From Aminobacterium mobile DSM 12262 (GTDB lineage Bacteria > Synergistota > Synergistia > Synergistales > Aminobacteriaceae), in the NCBI RefSeq assembly GCF_000526395.1, contig NZ_JAFZ01000002.1, positions 64,501 through 128,500 of the forward strand: 64,000 bases of DNA, given 5' to 3'. Positions 9,059 to 16,746 of the stretch are shown in pieces. The translations under genes were made by a program, and so were the position numbers. The notes beneath the pieces were generated by a model. The model saw only the letters and a program-made list of their open reading frames with translations, did no database searches and was not told where the DNA came from. Each line of letters starts with the position of its first letter. The stretch's first letter is position 1.

Positions 9059-9201
9059 AACCTTTCACCTCCGTGATAAATATAAAAAAGGGCCGATGGA
9101 AAACCACCGGCCCTCATACTGTACGCACACAAATCTTTTACAGTCTAACCAGGCAACAGCTATTCGCGTCACCAGGTGAGAGGGTGGCCTCTACTTTGAT
9201 A
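9059..9201 (-). promoter_or_regulatory. infC-rpmI-rplT leader RNA with attenuator
   Basis: This leader, about 140 bases, runs from the predicted start near 9201 to the infC ribosome binding site GGAGGTGA. It holds a small hairpin (TCACC-T-GGTGA near 9168-9178), a longer one closed by ACTGTA/TACAGT, and an intrinsic terminator ending about 13 bases before the ribosome binding site. Its position matches the L20-controlled leader of B. subtilis infC, although I cannot show sequence homology to that RNA family. It may instead be a leader specific to this lineage. Confidence 0.6.
9083..9114 (-). terminator. intrinsic terminator/attenuator just upstream of infC
   Basis: An 11 bp stem (AGGGCCGGTGG with CCATCGGCCCT, one G-T pair) closes a four-base loop and is followed by TTTTTTA on the minus strand. 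Because a promoter lies about 100 bases upstream and infC starts about 25 bases downstream, the site works as an attenuator for infC as well as an end for thrS read-through. Confidence 0.8.
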
Positions 9202-9207
9202 GAGAGA

Positions 9208-9236
9208 ACTATATCACAGTCTTCTAAATATAGCAA
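9208..9236 (-). promoter_or_regulatory. infC promoter (-35 TTGCTA, -10 TATAGT)
   Basis: TTGCTA (9231-9236) begins directly after the thrS stop codon. A 17-base spacer follows and then TATAGT (9208-9213), preceded by an extended -10 TG (TGTGATATAGT). Nearly the same -10 block precedes rpmH elsewhere in the window. Confidence 0.7.
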
Positions 9237-11141
9237 TTACCTACAAACAAGAGGGTTAAACTCCTCTTTAAGTAATATATTTAAGAACTTTTCTATAGAC
9301 ATGGCACCGAGATCTCCTTTACTCCTCTCTCGAGGAGCCACTTCTCTATTTGACATCTCCTTTTCCCCAAGGACTACCATATAGGGAATCTTCTGCATTT
9401 GAGCGTCACGAATTTTCTTTCCTAACTTCTCATCTCGGCTATCTACTTCCACTCGAATACCTTTATTTGCTAATTGCTCCTGCACTTCCTTGGCATATCC
9501 CAAGAAATCTTCAGAAATAGAAAGTAATTTCACCTGCACTGGGGCCAACCAATAGGGGAAAGCGCCGGCATATTGTTCTATAAGTATGCCAAAGAATCTC
9601 TCCAAACTTCCTAAAATAGTCCGATGAAGCATTACCGGACGGTGCTCTTTTCCATCAGCGCCTACGTAAGATAGGTCGAATTTCTCAGGCATCTGGAAGT
9701 CAAGCTGAATCGTTCCACATTGCCAGGTCCGACCAATACAATCCTCAAGATGAAAATCTATCTTCGGCCCATAAAAAGCCCCATCTCCAGGGTTTATATG
9801 ATAGTCCATATTAGTTTCCTCTAGCGCCTCTTGCAACGCCCCTTCTGCTACACGCCACTGTTCCTCTGATCCCATGGAATTCTCCGGCCGGGTGGAAAGT
9901 TCCATTGTATACTTAAAACCAAAAACGTCTCTGTAAATATACTGACATAATCTCATAATGCCCTTTATTTCATCTTTAACTTGATCTGGCGTACAGTAAA
10001 GATGAGCATCATCTTGGGTAAAGCATCGAACCCTCATTAACCCATGCAACACTCCTGATCGCTCATGTCTATGTACTGTGCCAAGCTCCGCCATACGCAA
10101 CGGGAGATCCCTATAGCTTCGGATCTGGTTTTTATAAATAAGAATTCCACCAGGACAATTCATAGGTTTAATAGCAAAAGGCATCTCATCAATCTCTGTG
10201 AAATACATATTATCTCGATAGTGATCCCAGTGCCCAGAGCGGATCCAAAGGCTGCGGTCAAGTATAAGGGGCGTTCTGATCTCGCAATATCCGTTTCTTT
10301 CGTGCACCTGCCGCCAGAATTCCGTCAATTTATTGAGAATCACCATACCCTTGGGGTGGAAAAAGGGAAAGCCAGGCCCTTCAGGCTGAATACTAAACAG
10401 ATCAAGTTCCTTCCCTATTTTCCGATGATCCCTGTTTTTAGCTTCTTCAATTTTTGTAATATACGCTTCCAACGACTCTTCATCAGCAAACGCAGTTCCG
10501 TAGACACGAGTTAACATTATGTTTTTCTCGTCGCCCCTCCAATATGCCCCTGCCACTGAAAGAAGTTTAAAGTGTTTTATCCAGGATGTATTGGGGATAT
10601 GAGGGCCACGACATAAGTCTACATAATCTCCCTGCTTATAGAGACTTACTGTAGGAGCATCTATCTCTTCTATAAGCTCTACCTTATAGATCTCATTGCG
10701 CTTCTTAAAAAACTCTATAGCCTCTTCTTTAGAAAGCTCAACCCTTTCAAGAGGAAAAGCTCGCTTCGCTAAGCGATGCATCTCCTTTTCTACTTTTGGA
10801 AGATCTTCTTCCGATATAGTTTCCGGCAGTTCCATATCGTAATAAAAGCCATCTTTAATAGAAGGCCCTATCCCAAAACGACTCTCAGGATAAAGAGTCT
10901 GGAAGGCCTGTGCCATTAAGTGCGCTGTTGAGTGGCGAAGAATTTCTAACCCTTCCTCGCTCTTTTCATCAACAACTTCAAGCGTTCCGCTCTCATGAAT
11001 ATCTGCCGATAGATCTAGAAGCTGACCATTCAGCTTGGCCGCCACTGCCCCTTTATGGGCACCCCACTTCTTTAAAACGTCTAGAACCTTTCCTTCTTCC
11101 AGAGACAATTCCTTGGCATCTGGCCCTTTCAATTCAAACAT
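9237..11141 (-). CDS. thrS: threonine-tRNA ligase
   Basis: Threonyl-tRNA synthetase, 634 residues. In order there is an N-terminal TGS domain (about 1-62), the editing domain with HSTAHLMAQA (about 70-80), CRGPHI (about 180), the class II catalytic core with zinc-ligand cysteine in NCPGGILIY, and the C-terminal anticodon-binding domain from about 535. The start ATG at 11141 follows GGAGGTATTCAG. A longer reading frame upstream would run into the T-box terminator and is not real. Expression is under the T-box leader immediately upstream. Confidence 0.97.
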   Translation of the reverse strand: MFELKGPDAKELSLEEGKVLDVLKKWGAHKGAVAAKLNGQLLDLSADIHESGTLEVVDEKSEEGLEILRHSTAHLMAQAFQTLYPESRFGIGPSIKDGFYYDMELPETISEEDLPKVEKEMHRLAKRAFPLERVELSKEEAIEFFKKRNEIYKVELIEEIDAPTVSLYKQGDYVDLCRGPHIPNTSWIKHFKLLSVAGAYWRGDEKNIMLTRVYGTAFADEESLEAYITKIEEAKNRDHRKIGKELDLFSIQPEGPGFPFFHPKGMVILNKLTEFWRQVHERNGYCEIRTPLILDRSLWIRSGHWDHYRDNMYFTEIDEMPFAIKPMNCPGGILIYKNQIRSYRDLPLRMAELGTVHRHERSGVLHGLMRVRCFTQDDAHLYCTPDQVKDEIKGIMRLCQYIYRDVFGFKYTMELSTRPENSMGSEEQWRVAEGALQEALEETNMDYHINPGDGAFYGPKIDFHLEDCIGRTWQCGTIQLDFQMPEKFDLSYVGADGKEHRPVMLHRTILGSLERFFGILIEQYAGAFPYWLAPVQVKLLSISEDFLGYAKEVQEQLANKGIRVEVDSRDEKLGKKIRDAQMQKIPYMVVLGEKEMSNREVAPRERSKGDLGAMSIEKFLNILLKEEFNPLVCR

Positions 11142-11159
11142 CTGAATACCTCCCTGCTG

Positions 11160-11436
11160 AAAATAATTAAGCCCACATCGCTCTTTCTGGAGACGATGTG
11201 GGCTTGATCGCGGTTCCACTCCAGTTCCAACTTTTTATTAAAAGTTGGCCCTCTTTGCGCTATAAGGGGCACTCCCCTGCACCTTATCCTTTAAAGGCTT
11301 CGATGCCGACTCCAGGATGGTTTTCGTAAAAGTCCGCTGGAAGAGGCTTTCAGCCTATAACCTCTCCTCTCTGTTCAGCTTGAACTTAAACTACTCTTCC
11401 CTTCATTGCCGTAGATATTCAGATATGCCTATTTGG
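11160..11436 (-). ncRNA. T-box riboswitch (tRNA-Thr sensing) upstream of thrS
   Basis: The leader carries the T-box core TGGAACCGCG (11209-11218) in GGAGTGGAACCGCGATCAAGCCC, followed by a 12 bp terminator stem (AAGCCCACATCG 11194-11205 with CGATGTGGGCTT 11169-11180) and TTAATTATTTT. A helical stem I region lies upstream, toward 11430. T-boxes bind uncharged tRNA and switch the terminator off. The amino acid is assigned from the downstream gene. A possible ACC specifier triplet lies in the stem I part, but I cannot fold it reliably. The leader fills most of the 335-base gap between thrS and dut. Confidence 0.9.
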
Positions 11437-11441
11437 CGAGA

Positions 11442-11470
11442 TTTATACTACCTCTGCGCCAGAATGTCAA
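11442..11470 (-). promoter_or_regulatory. thrS promoter (-35 TTGACA, -10 TATAAA)
   Basis: A perfect -35 hexamer TTGACA (11465-11470) is followed by a 17-base spacer and TATAAA (11442-11447). It lies just downstream of the dut stop codon and about 300 bases upstream of the thrS start, which is the usual distance for a T-box transcript. Confidence 0.85.
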
Positions 11471-11476
11471 CCAGCA

Positions 11477-11917
11477 TCAATTCATTCCAGTACTTCCAAA
11501 ACCGCCCTCTCCCCGCTGTGAAAGAGAGAGATTGGAAACTTCTTCCCATTCTAGCTGCACTACGGAAGCTAGAACCATCTGAGCTATTCTATCTCCTGGT
11601 TTTACGTGGTAAGGAGACTCACCGTGGTTAATCAAAATAACCCGTATCTCTCCACGATAATCGCTATCAATAGTGCCTGGAGCATTAAGCACAGTGACGC
11701 CCGAGCGTAAAGCTAAACCACTACGAGGTCTCACCTGAGCCTCATAGCCTTCAGGTAACTCTATGTACAGTCCAGTCCCTACGCTTCCCCATCCTCCTGG
11801 CTGTAGCACCAACTCTTCTGAAGCCCTAAGATCCACTCCTGATGAATAAGGGGTCCCGTATTCCGGTAAAGGGATGTCCTTACTTTGCCGGACAATTTTT
11901 ACCGAAACTCGTCTCAT
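11477..11917 (-). CDS. dut: dUTP diphosphatase
   Basis: This trimeric dUTPase, 146 residues, hydrolyses dUTP to dUMP and pyrophosphate. All five motifs can be read: SGVDLRA (about 26-32), RPRSGLALRSGV (about 63-74), NAPGTIDSDYRGE (about 78-90), GDRIAQM (about 107-113) and the C-terminal lid RGEGGFGSTG (about 134-143). The ATG overlaps the pnp stop codon (ATGA), so it is translationally coupled to pnp. Confidence 0.97.
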   Translation of the reverse strand: MRRVSVKIVRQSKDIPLPEYGTPYSSGVDLRASEELVLQPGGWGSVGTGLYIELPEGYEAQVRPRSGLALRSGVTVLNAPGTIDSDYRGEIRVILINHGESPYHVKPGDRIAQMVLASVVQLEWEEVSNLSLSQRGEGGFGSTGMN

Positions 11918-14190
11918 CGGCGAGGGCCTCCCTGAGAGCGGCGATCCTGCCCCCCTCTTTCTTTTCCACTGCGATCATACCCACCGGTACGGCGCCCAGT
12001 GCTTGTGGGACGAGTGGCAGCGGCAGCCGCCACCTGAGAAGCAATAAGAGTTTCTCGTGTTTTTTCTTCGTTTAAAGAGGAGGCGAATCCTTCTTTTACC
12101 ACCCGATCTTCTTGGTCAAAAAGTTTTTTACGAGTCAAATTCGTCCGTCCCATATCATCTATTTCCTTTACCATGACAAGAACAGCATCCCCCACAGAGA
12201 AGACATCCTCTACTTTCCCTACACGATGAGGGCTTATCTCGCTTATATGCAAAAGCCCCTCTTTTCCAGGGAGGCACTCTACGAAAGCACCAAAATTCAT
12301 TATTCTGGTTACCTTCCCGAGATATATCTCTCCTGGCTCTAACTCCTTCGTTAGCCCCCTGATCATAGCAAGAGCTTTTTCTACCCCTTCGCTGGTCGTA
12401 CTCGCTATATAAACTTCCCCTGAATCTTCTATATTAATTTTCGCACCAGATTCTTGCGTAATGCTGCGAATCATCTTACCACCTGGCCCAATAACATCTC
12501 GTATCTTTTCAGGATCAATATGAGTAACGTAAATTCGAGGAGCATACGGAGAAAGTTCCGTAGGCTGGGAAATGGCCGATCCCATAATATTGAGGATAGT
12601 CATTCGACCTTCTTGGGCCTGATTCAAAGCTTTCTTAAGGATATCTCGCGTAATACCTCCAGCCTTATTATCCATTTGCAGGGCAGTAACACCGTCTCGA
12701 GTTCCAGCAACTTTAAAATCCATATCTCCATAATGATCTTCCAGACCTTGAATATCCGTAAGGATTTCTACTTTTTCTCCCTCTTTGATAAGCCCCATAG
12801 CTATTCCAGCCACGTGCTTTTTTATTGGAACTCCGGCTGCCATAAGGGCCAGACTTCCACCACAAATCGAGGCCTGAGAGCTGGAACCATTGGATTCGAG
12901 AATATCAGATACTATTCTAACGACATAAGGGAAATCTACTTCATCTGGAATCATGGGGCGCAACGCTCGTTCTGCCAACGCTCCATGACCAATCTCTCTT
13001 CGTCCCGGCCCCCTCATGGGGCGAACTTCACCAACAGAGTAAGGAGGGAAATTATAGTGAAGAATGAAGCGTTTATTTGGCTCATCCTGTTTAAGGCCGT
13101 CCAAAATCTGATCATCAACACCCATCATACCAAGAGTGGCAACAACAAGCGCTTGAGTCTCACCTCGAGTAAATAAAGCTGAGCCGTGTACCCGTGGCAA
13201 TACGTCCACTTCACATGTGATGGGACGAATTTGGTTCATTGCTCGACCATCGACTCGTACATGTTCGTCTAGAATACGGGCTCGCATAGTCTTTTTAACC
13301 ATCTCATCAACCGCAGCGCTAATGTACCCTTCAGATTCAGGATAGGCTTCTGCAAAACGGTCTATTGCTGTATCTTTAATAGACTGAATCCTATCTGCCC
13401 GGGGTTTCTTCTTATGAATACACACCGCTTCATAGACACTTTGCTGCATTGATTCATGGAGCCATTGATCTATCTCTGGCAATACCTCTGGGGCTGGTAT
13501 TTCTACCTTTTCTTTCCCCATCTCTTTCCACATCTCTTCCTGCAGCGCCACTATCTTTTTTATCTCCGCATGGGCCAGATCCAAAGCATCTACAAGAAGT
13601 TCTTCCGATACTTCATTAGCTCCAGCCTCCACCATTGTAATACCATCTTTATGACCAGAAACAAGCAAATCCAGTTTAGAATTTGCCATCATTTCTTCTG
13701 TCGGATTCACTACAAGCTGATCATCTATATACCCGATTCGCACCGCGCCAATAGGGCCTCCCCAAGGGATCTCAGAAATCATAAGGGCTGCAGAAGCTGC
13801 GTTAATGGCCAACACACTCGGCGGGTTCAACTGATCTACAGATAGAACCGTAGCCACAACCTGAACTTCGTATCTCAGATTTTCATCAAAGAGGGATCGG
13901 ATGGACCTATCCACAACTCTAGCACTCAATATAGCCGTTTCAGTAGGACGTCCTTCTCTTTTAATAAACCCACCTGGAATTTTCCCGGCCGAATAATAAC
14001 GTTCCTCAAAATCCACCACTAATGGGAAAAAATCTATTCCCGTTCTCGGGGTATCGTTGATACAGGCAGTTGTTAAAACTACCGTATCTCCAACTTGGGC
14101 TACAACAGCTCCATTCGCTTGTTTAGCCACTTTCCCCATCTCAAAGGTCATAAGCTGACCTCCGATCTCGATTGAAAATTTCTTTTCCAT
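11914..14190 (-). CDS. pnp: polyribonucleotide nucleotidyltransferase
   Basis: PNPase degrades RNA 3' to 5' by phosphorolysis, 758 residues. It has two RNase PH domains (about 12-145 and 320-540) joined by an all-alpha linker. The second includes GDMDFKVAGTRDGVTALQMD with the catalytic acidic residues. A KH domain (IGPGGKMIRSI, about 560-570) and an S1 domain (GEIYLGKVTRIMNFGAFVE, about 620-695) follow. The last 40 residues form a Gly/Arg/Gln-rich low-complexity tail. It lies downstream of rpsO, past an intrinsic terminator, as in E. coli. The start ATG follows GGAGGAACAACGT. Confidence 0.97.
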   Translation of the reverse strand: MEKKFSIEIGGQLMTFEMGKVAKQANGAVVAQVGDTVVLTTACINDTPRTGIDFFPLVVDFEERYYSAGKIPGGFIKREGRPTETAILSARVVDRSIRSLFDENLRYEVQVVATVLSVDQLNPPSVLAINAASAALMISEIPWGGPIGAVRIGYIDDQLVVNPTEEMMANSKLDLLVSGHKDGITMVEAGANEVSEELLVDALDLAHAEIKKIVALQEEMWKEMGKEKVEIPAPEVLPEIDQWLHESMQQSVYEAVCIHKKKPRADRIQSIKDTAIDRFAEAYPESEGYISAAVDEMVKKTMRARILDEHVRVDGRAMNQIRPITCEVDVLPRVHGSALFTRGETQALVVATLGMMGVDDQILDGLKQDEPNKRFILHYNFPPYSVGEVRPMRGPGRREIGHGALAERALRPMIPDEVDFPYVVRIVSDILESNGSSSQASICGGSLALMAAGVPIKKHVAGIAMGLIKEGEKVEILTDIQGLEDHYGDMDFKVAGTRDGVTALQMDNKAGGITRDILKKALNQAQEGRMTILNIMGSAISQPTELSPYAPRIYVTHIDPEKIRDVIGPGGKMIRSITQESGAKINIEDSGEVYIASTTSEGVEKALAMIRGLTKELEPGEIYLGKVTRIMNFGAFVECLPGKEGLLHISEISPHRVGKVEDVFSVGDAVLVMVKEIDDMGRTNLTRKKLFDQEDRVVKEGFASSLNEEKTRETLIASQVAAAAATRPTSTGRRTGGYDRSGKERGGQDRRSQGGPRR

Positions 14191-14253
14191 ACGTTGTTCC
14201 TCCTCTATTTTCTACCTCTTCGAAATTCACTGGATAAGAATAACACATTGAGC

Positions 14254-14288
14254 AAAAAAAGTGCGAGAGCCAACAGCCGCTCTCGCAC
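14254..14288 (-). terminator. intrinsic terminator between rpsO and pnp
   Basis: A 10 bp perfect stem GTGCGAGAGC/GCTCTCGCAC with an eight-base loop is followed by TTTTTTT on the minus strand. It sits 46 bases after the rpsO stop and about 65 before the pnp start. pnp may be read by partial read-through or from its own promoter. Confidence 0.9.
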
Positions 14289-14334
14289 AAAACTCTCATT
14301 CTTTTTTAAGAAAAAAGATCTAACCTTCACTCGA

Positions 14335-14601
14335 TTAGTGACGAAGCCCAAGTCGCTCAATCAGCTCTTTGTATCTGTTAAAATCTTTGTCTCTCAGATA
14401 GCGAAGAAGCTTGCGCCGCTTACCAACCATCTTAAGAAGCCCCCGTCTTGAATGGAAGTCATTCGTATGCTTTTTCATGTGTTCCGTCAGTTCTCTAATG
14501 CGAGTGGTTAACATTGCAACCTGAACCTCAGGAGACCCAGTATCAGCACTGTGTGTACGAAATTCCTCAATGATCTGCTGTTTCTGCTCTTTCTCTAACA
14601 T
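14335..14601 (-). CDS. rpsO: 30S ribosomal protein S15
   Basis: S15, 88 residues, has the canonical core [36 protein letters not shown] choose ATG at 14601 (MLEKEQKQQ) because GAGGTG lies six bases upstream. A GTG three codons earlier overlaps that site. S15 often represses its own mRNA. A strong promoter and the rpsO-pnp terminator frame it as a short transcription unit. Confidence 0.97.
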   Translation of the reverse strand: MLEKEQKQQIIEEFRTHSADTGSPEVQVAMLTTRIRELTEHMKKHTNDFHSRRGLLKMVGKRRKLLRYLRDKDFNRYKELIERLGLRH

Positions 14602-14677
14602 ATAACTCACCTCATAGACTAAAATCCCGAAACCAAGAAATACATCTACCTGTATATCCTAGTAAAGGGTCTTAGCA

Positions 14678-14706
14678 ATATTATCACGATGATAAGATTC
14701 TGACAA
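14678..14706 (-). promoter_or_regulatory. rpsO promoter with palindrome in the spacer
   Basis: TTGTCA (14701-14706), 17 bases, then TAATAT (14678-14683) with an upstream TGA. The spacer and -10 hold the inverted repeat TTATCA-TCG-TGATAA (14681-14695), placed where a repressor or activator could bind. The right half also serves as extended -10, so the palindrome may be chance. Confidence 0.65.
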
Positions 14707-14773
14707 TTGCCCATTCCGTAGAAAAATACCCTCGGCAAAAATACAGAATTTTATAGAATATCTAATTCTGCAC

Positions 14774-14802
14774 TCGACATGGTTTTAAAGATATGGTTAA
14801 AT
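14774..14802 (+). promoter_or_regulatory. possible promoter of the two-component operon
   Basis: TCGACA (14774-14779), a 17-base spacer, and TTAAAT (14797-14802) lie about 50 bases before the response regulator start, divergent from the rpsO promoter. Both hexamers are imperfect. The 14607-14854 gap holds only these two divergent promoters. Confidence 0.4.
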
Positions 14803-14854
14803 AATAAAGAGTTAACGTAAATTGCAAAAATCTAGGAGCGGGGGGGGGATAGAC

Positions 14855-15535
14855 ATGTCGTTGCTTATTATCGAAGATAATAAGGATCTTGTCCAGGTTC
14901 TCGCCGAAGGCTTTGCAGAGAGTGGGTACTCTGTGGAGCGAGCTTATACAGGAGAAGAGGGCCTGGAGAAGGCAAAGAATCCAGAATGTGAATGTATTAT
15001 TCTGGATCTTATGTTGCCAGGAATTAGCGGTCTAGAAGTGCTTGACAGACTTCGGGCCGACGGAGCAGTTACACCTATCATTATTTTGACAGCCAAAGAC
15101 AGCGTAGACGATAAAGTGGAAGGCCTCAATAAAGGTGCAGATGATTTTCTTGTGAAACCTTTTGATTTCCGCGAGCTACTTGCACGTGTTAGAACGTTGT
15201 TAAGACGGAATGTAGACCTACAACATCATTTACTTCACTGTGGACCTCTCACAATGGATCCTGTTGCTCGGGAATGCCGAGTAGAAAATGATGTTTTACC
15301 ACTGAGAAGAAGAGAGTTCGATATCTTGGATCTTCTTTTGCGTCATGAAAATCAGGTTTTTACCAGGGAAAAGATTATTTCTCAAGTTTGGCAAAAAGAA
15401 TATGATGGAACGAGCAACGTAGTGGATGTCCATATTAAATATTTGCGAGACAAGCTTCGCGAATACGGTTTGGACACAATTGTAGTAACCGTACGAGGAG
15501 TAGGGTATAAAGTTAGTTGCCCCGAGTGCAGTTAA
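14855..15535 (+). CDS. OmpR/PhoB-type response regulator
   Basis: This 226-residue DNA-binding response regulator has an N-terminal receiver domain with acidic pocket E7/D8, phospho-acceptor D51 (IILDLMLPG), T79 and K101 (LVKP). A C-terminal winged-helix domain (about 128-224) ends in VVTVRGVGYK, the hallmark of the OmpR family. The start ATG at 14855 fits the receiver start MSLLIIEDN. A TTG in frame at 14822 would add 11 residues with no family support. A run of nine G residues lies between an AGGAG and the ATG. The partner kinase follows 31 bases later. Its target genes are unknown. Confidence 0.92.
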   Translation: MSLLIIEDNKDLVQVLAEGFAESGYSVERAYTGEEGLEKAKNPECECIILDLMLPGISGLEVLDRLRADGAVTPIIILTAKDSVDDKVEGLNKGADDFLVKPFDFRELLARVRTLLRRNVDLQHHLLHCGPLTMDPVARECRVENDVLPLRRREFDILDLLLRHENQVFTREKIISQVWQKEYDGTSNVVDVHIKYLRDKLREYGLDTIVVTVRGVGYKVSCPECS

Positions 15536-15566
15536 ACGGGCGCCAACAATGCGCCAGTGATAAGCT

Positions 15567-16664
15567 TTGCGACCTCGCAAACTACTCAAACTACTGAAGA
15601 GATTCTCTTATAATGTTATAACAAGACGAGGGGGCAATCTGAAGTTAGTCAGGTTGTCCCTTTTTGCCATGCTTGTTATTTTTGTCTCTATTGTAGCTGG
15701 CATCTGGTCCTATAAGGCCGGAAAAATTGTCATTGCGCACTTGTTCTGGGCCGTAACAATTGTAATTCTTACTTTTCTTTTTTGTTATTGGCATATGGAG
15801 CTTCGTTTTATGATCCCCCTCCGAAAGGTAGCTATCAGTTTACATAAACAGCGAAAAAAAGAAGACCATGTTCGAATCCCTTTTCTCGGGAAGCAACCAG
15901 TGCTAGTGGAACTGCGCAATAATGTAAACGACCTTCTGAACCAGTATGATGAATCCATGGCTCAGCTTAAGCAGCTTTCTGCCGATACAAGTCACGAACT
16001 GAGAACGCCTCTTTCCGTTATAAAAGGGAAAATAGAGATAGCCCTTATGACCCCAAGAGAGCCTCTCTATTACCAACAAAAGTTTGAAGAAATTCGAATG
16101 CATGTAGATAATATGCAGCAAATAGTCGAGGCCATTTTGGAGCTATCCCGTTTCTCAAAATTTGCAGGTCCCGAATGGATGGAGCCAATAGACCTTCTTA
16201 TGGCCGCCGATGAAGCCTGTGAAAACATGGCTCCTCTCATAAAGAAATCAAGACACCAAATCCTGAAGCAGAAGCTTTCTTTTGCTCCAGTTTTTGGGAG
16301 CCTGGATTTGCTTACTCGGGTCGTCTCAAACCTTTTAGATAACGCTAGCAAATACACTCCCGAAGGAGGAACCATCGGAGTGGAAACATGGAGCGATATA
16401 AAAAAGCAAAAAGCTTATCTGAGGGTATGGGATACAGGACAAGGTATGGATGAATATGCCATTCAAAAGTGCCGAGATCTCTTTTGGCGTGCCGATACTG
16501 CTCGAACTGGCGGCGGCTATGGACTTGGCCTCTCTTTGGTACAACGTATAGCAGAACTCCATCGAGCTCAAATGGATATACAATCAACAATTGGGAAGGG
16601 GTCTTCGTTCACCCTTGCTTTTAAGTTAGACAGTAACGCACTTTCCGATTATGACACCTACTAA
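15567..16664 (+). CDS. sensor histidine kinase
   Basis: This 365-residue membrane kinase is the partner of the upstream regulator. There are two membrane segments (about 28-48 and 53-74) separated by only a few residues, so it has almost no extracytoplasmic sensor. It probably senses within the membrane or via another protein. The HisKA site is SHELRTPLS with H143. N-box NLLDNASKYTPEGG, D-box DTGQGM and G-box GGGYGLGLSLV complete the ATPase. The start is uncertain: the given TTG has no clear ribosome binding site, and there is no ATG before the first membrane segment. Translational coupling to the regulator gene is likely. Confidence 0.88.
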   Translation: MRPRKLLKLLKRFSYNVITRRGGNLKLVRLSLFAMLVIFVSIVAGIWSYKAGKIVIAHLFWAVTIVILTFLFCYWHMELRFMIPLRKVAISLHKQRKKEDHVRIPFLGKQPVLVELRNNVNDLLNQYDESMAQLKQLSADTSHELRTPLSVIKGKIEIALMTPREPLYYQQKFEEIRMHVDNMQQIVEAILELSRFSKFAGPEWMEPIDLLMAADEACENMAPLIKKSRHQILKQKLSFAPVFGSLDLLTRVVSNLLDNASKYTPEGGTIGVETWSDIKKQKAYLRVWDTGQGMDEYAIQKCRDLFWRADTARTGGGYGLGLSLVQRIAELHRAQMDIQSTIGKGSSFTLAFKLDSNALSDYDTY

Positions 16665-16668
16665 ACAA

Positions 16669-16722
16669 CCCGAGAGCTTCTGGGATGTAACTCCCCCAGA
16701 AGCTCTCGGGTATTATTTTATT
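16669..16722 (+). terminator. intrinsic terminator after the two-component operon
   Basis: A perfect 16 bp stem (16669-16684 with 16695-16710, CCCGAGAGCTTCTGGG and its complement) is followed by TATTATTTTATTT. It stands between convergent genes (kinase on plus, HtrA on minus) and may stop both, although the T-run is on the plus strand. Confidence 0.88.
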
Positions 16723-16746
16723 TGATTATGAGTTAAAACAAACTCA

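Noticed and set aside
11142-11219. 26-residue upstream extension of thrS
   Set aside because: It translates the T-box terminator region and lacks similarity to the TGS domain.
12454-13176. 240-codon plus-strand reading frame inside pnp
   Set aside because: It is antisense to a clearly conserved gene, has no ribosome binding site, and the translation shows no domain or hydrophobic pattern.
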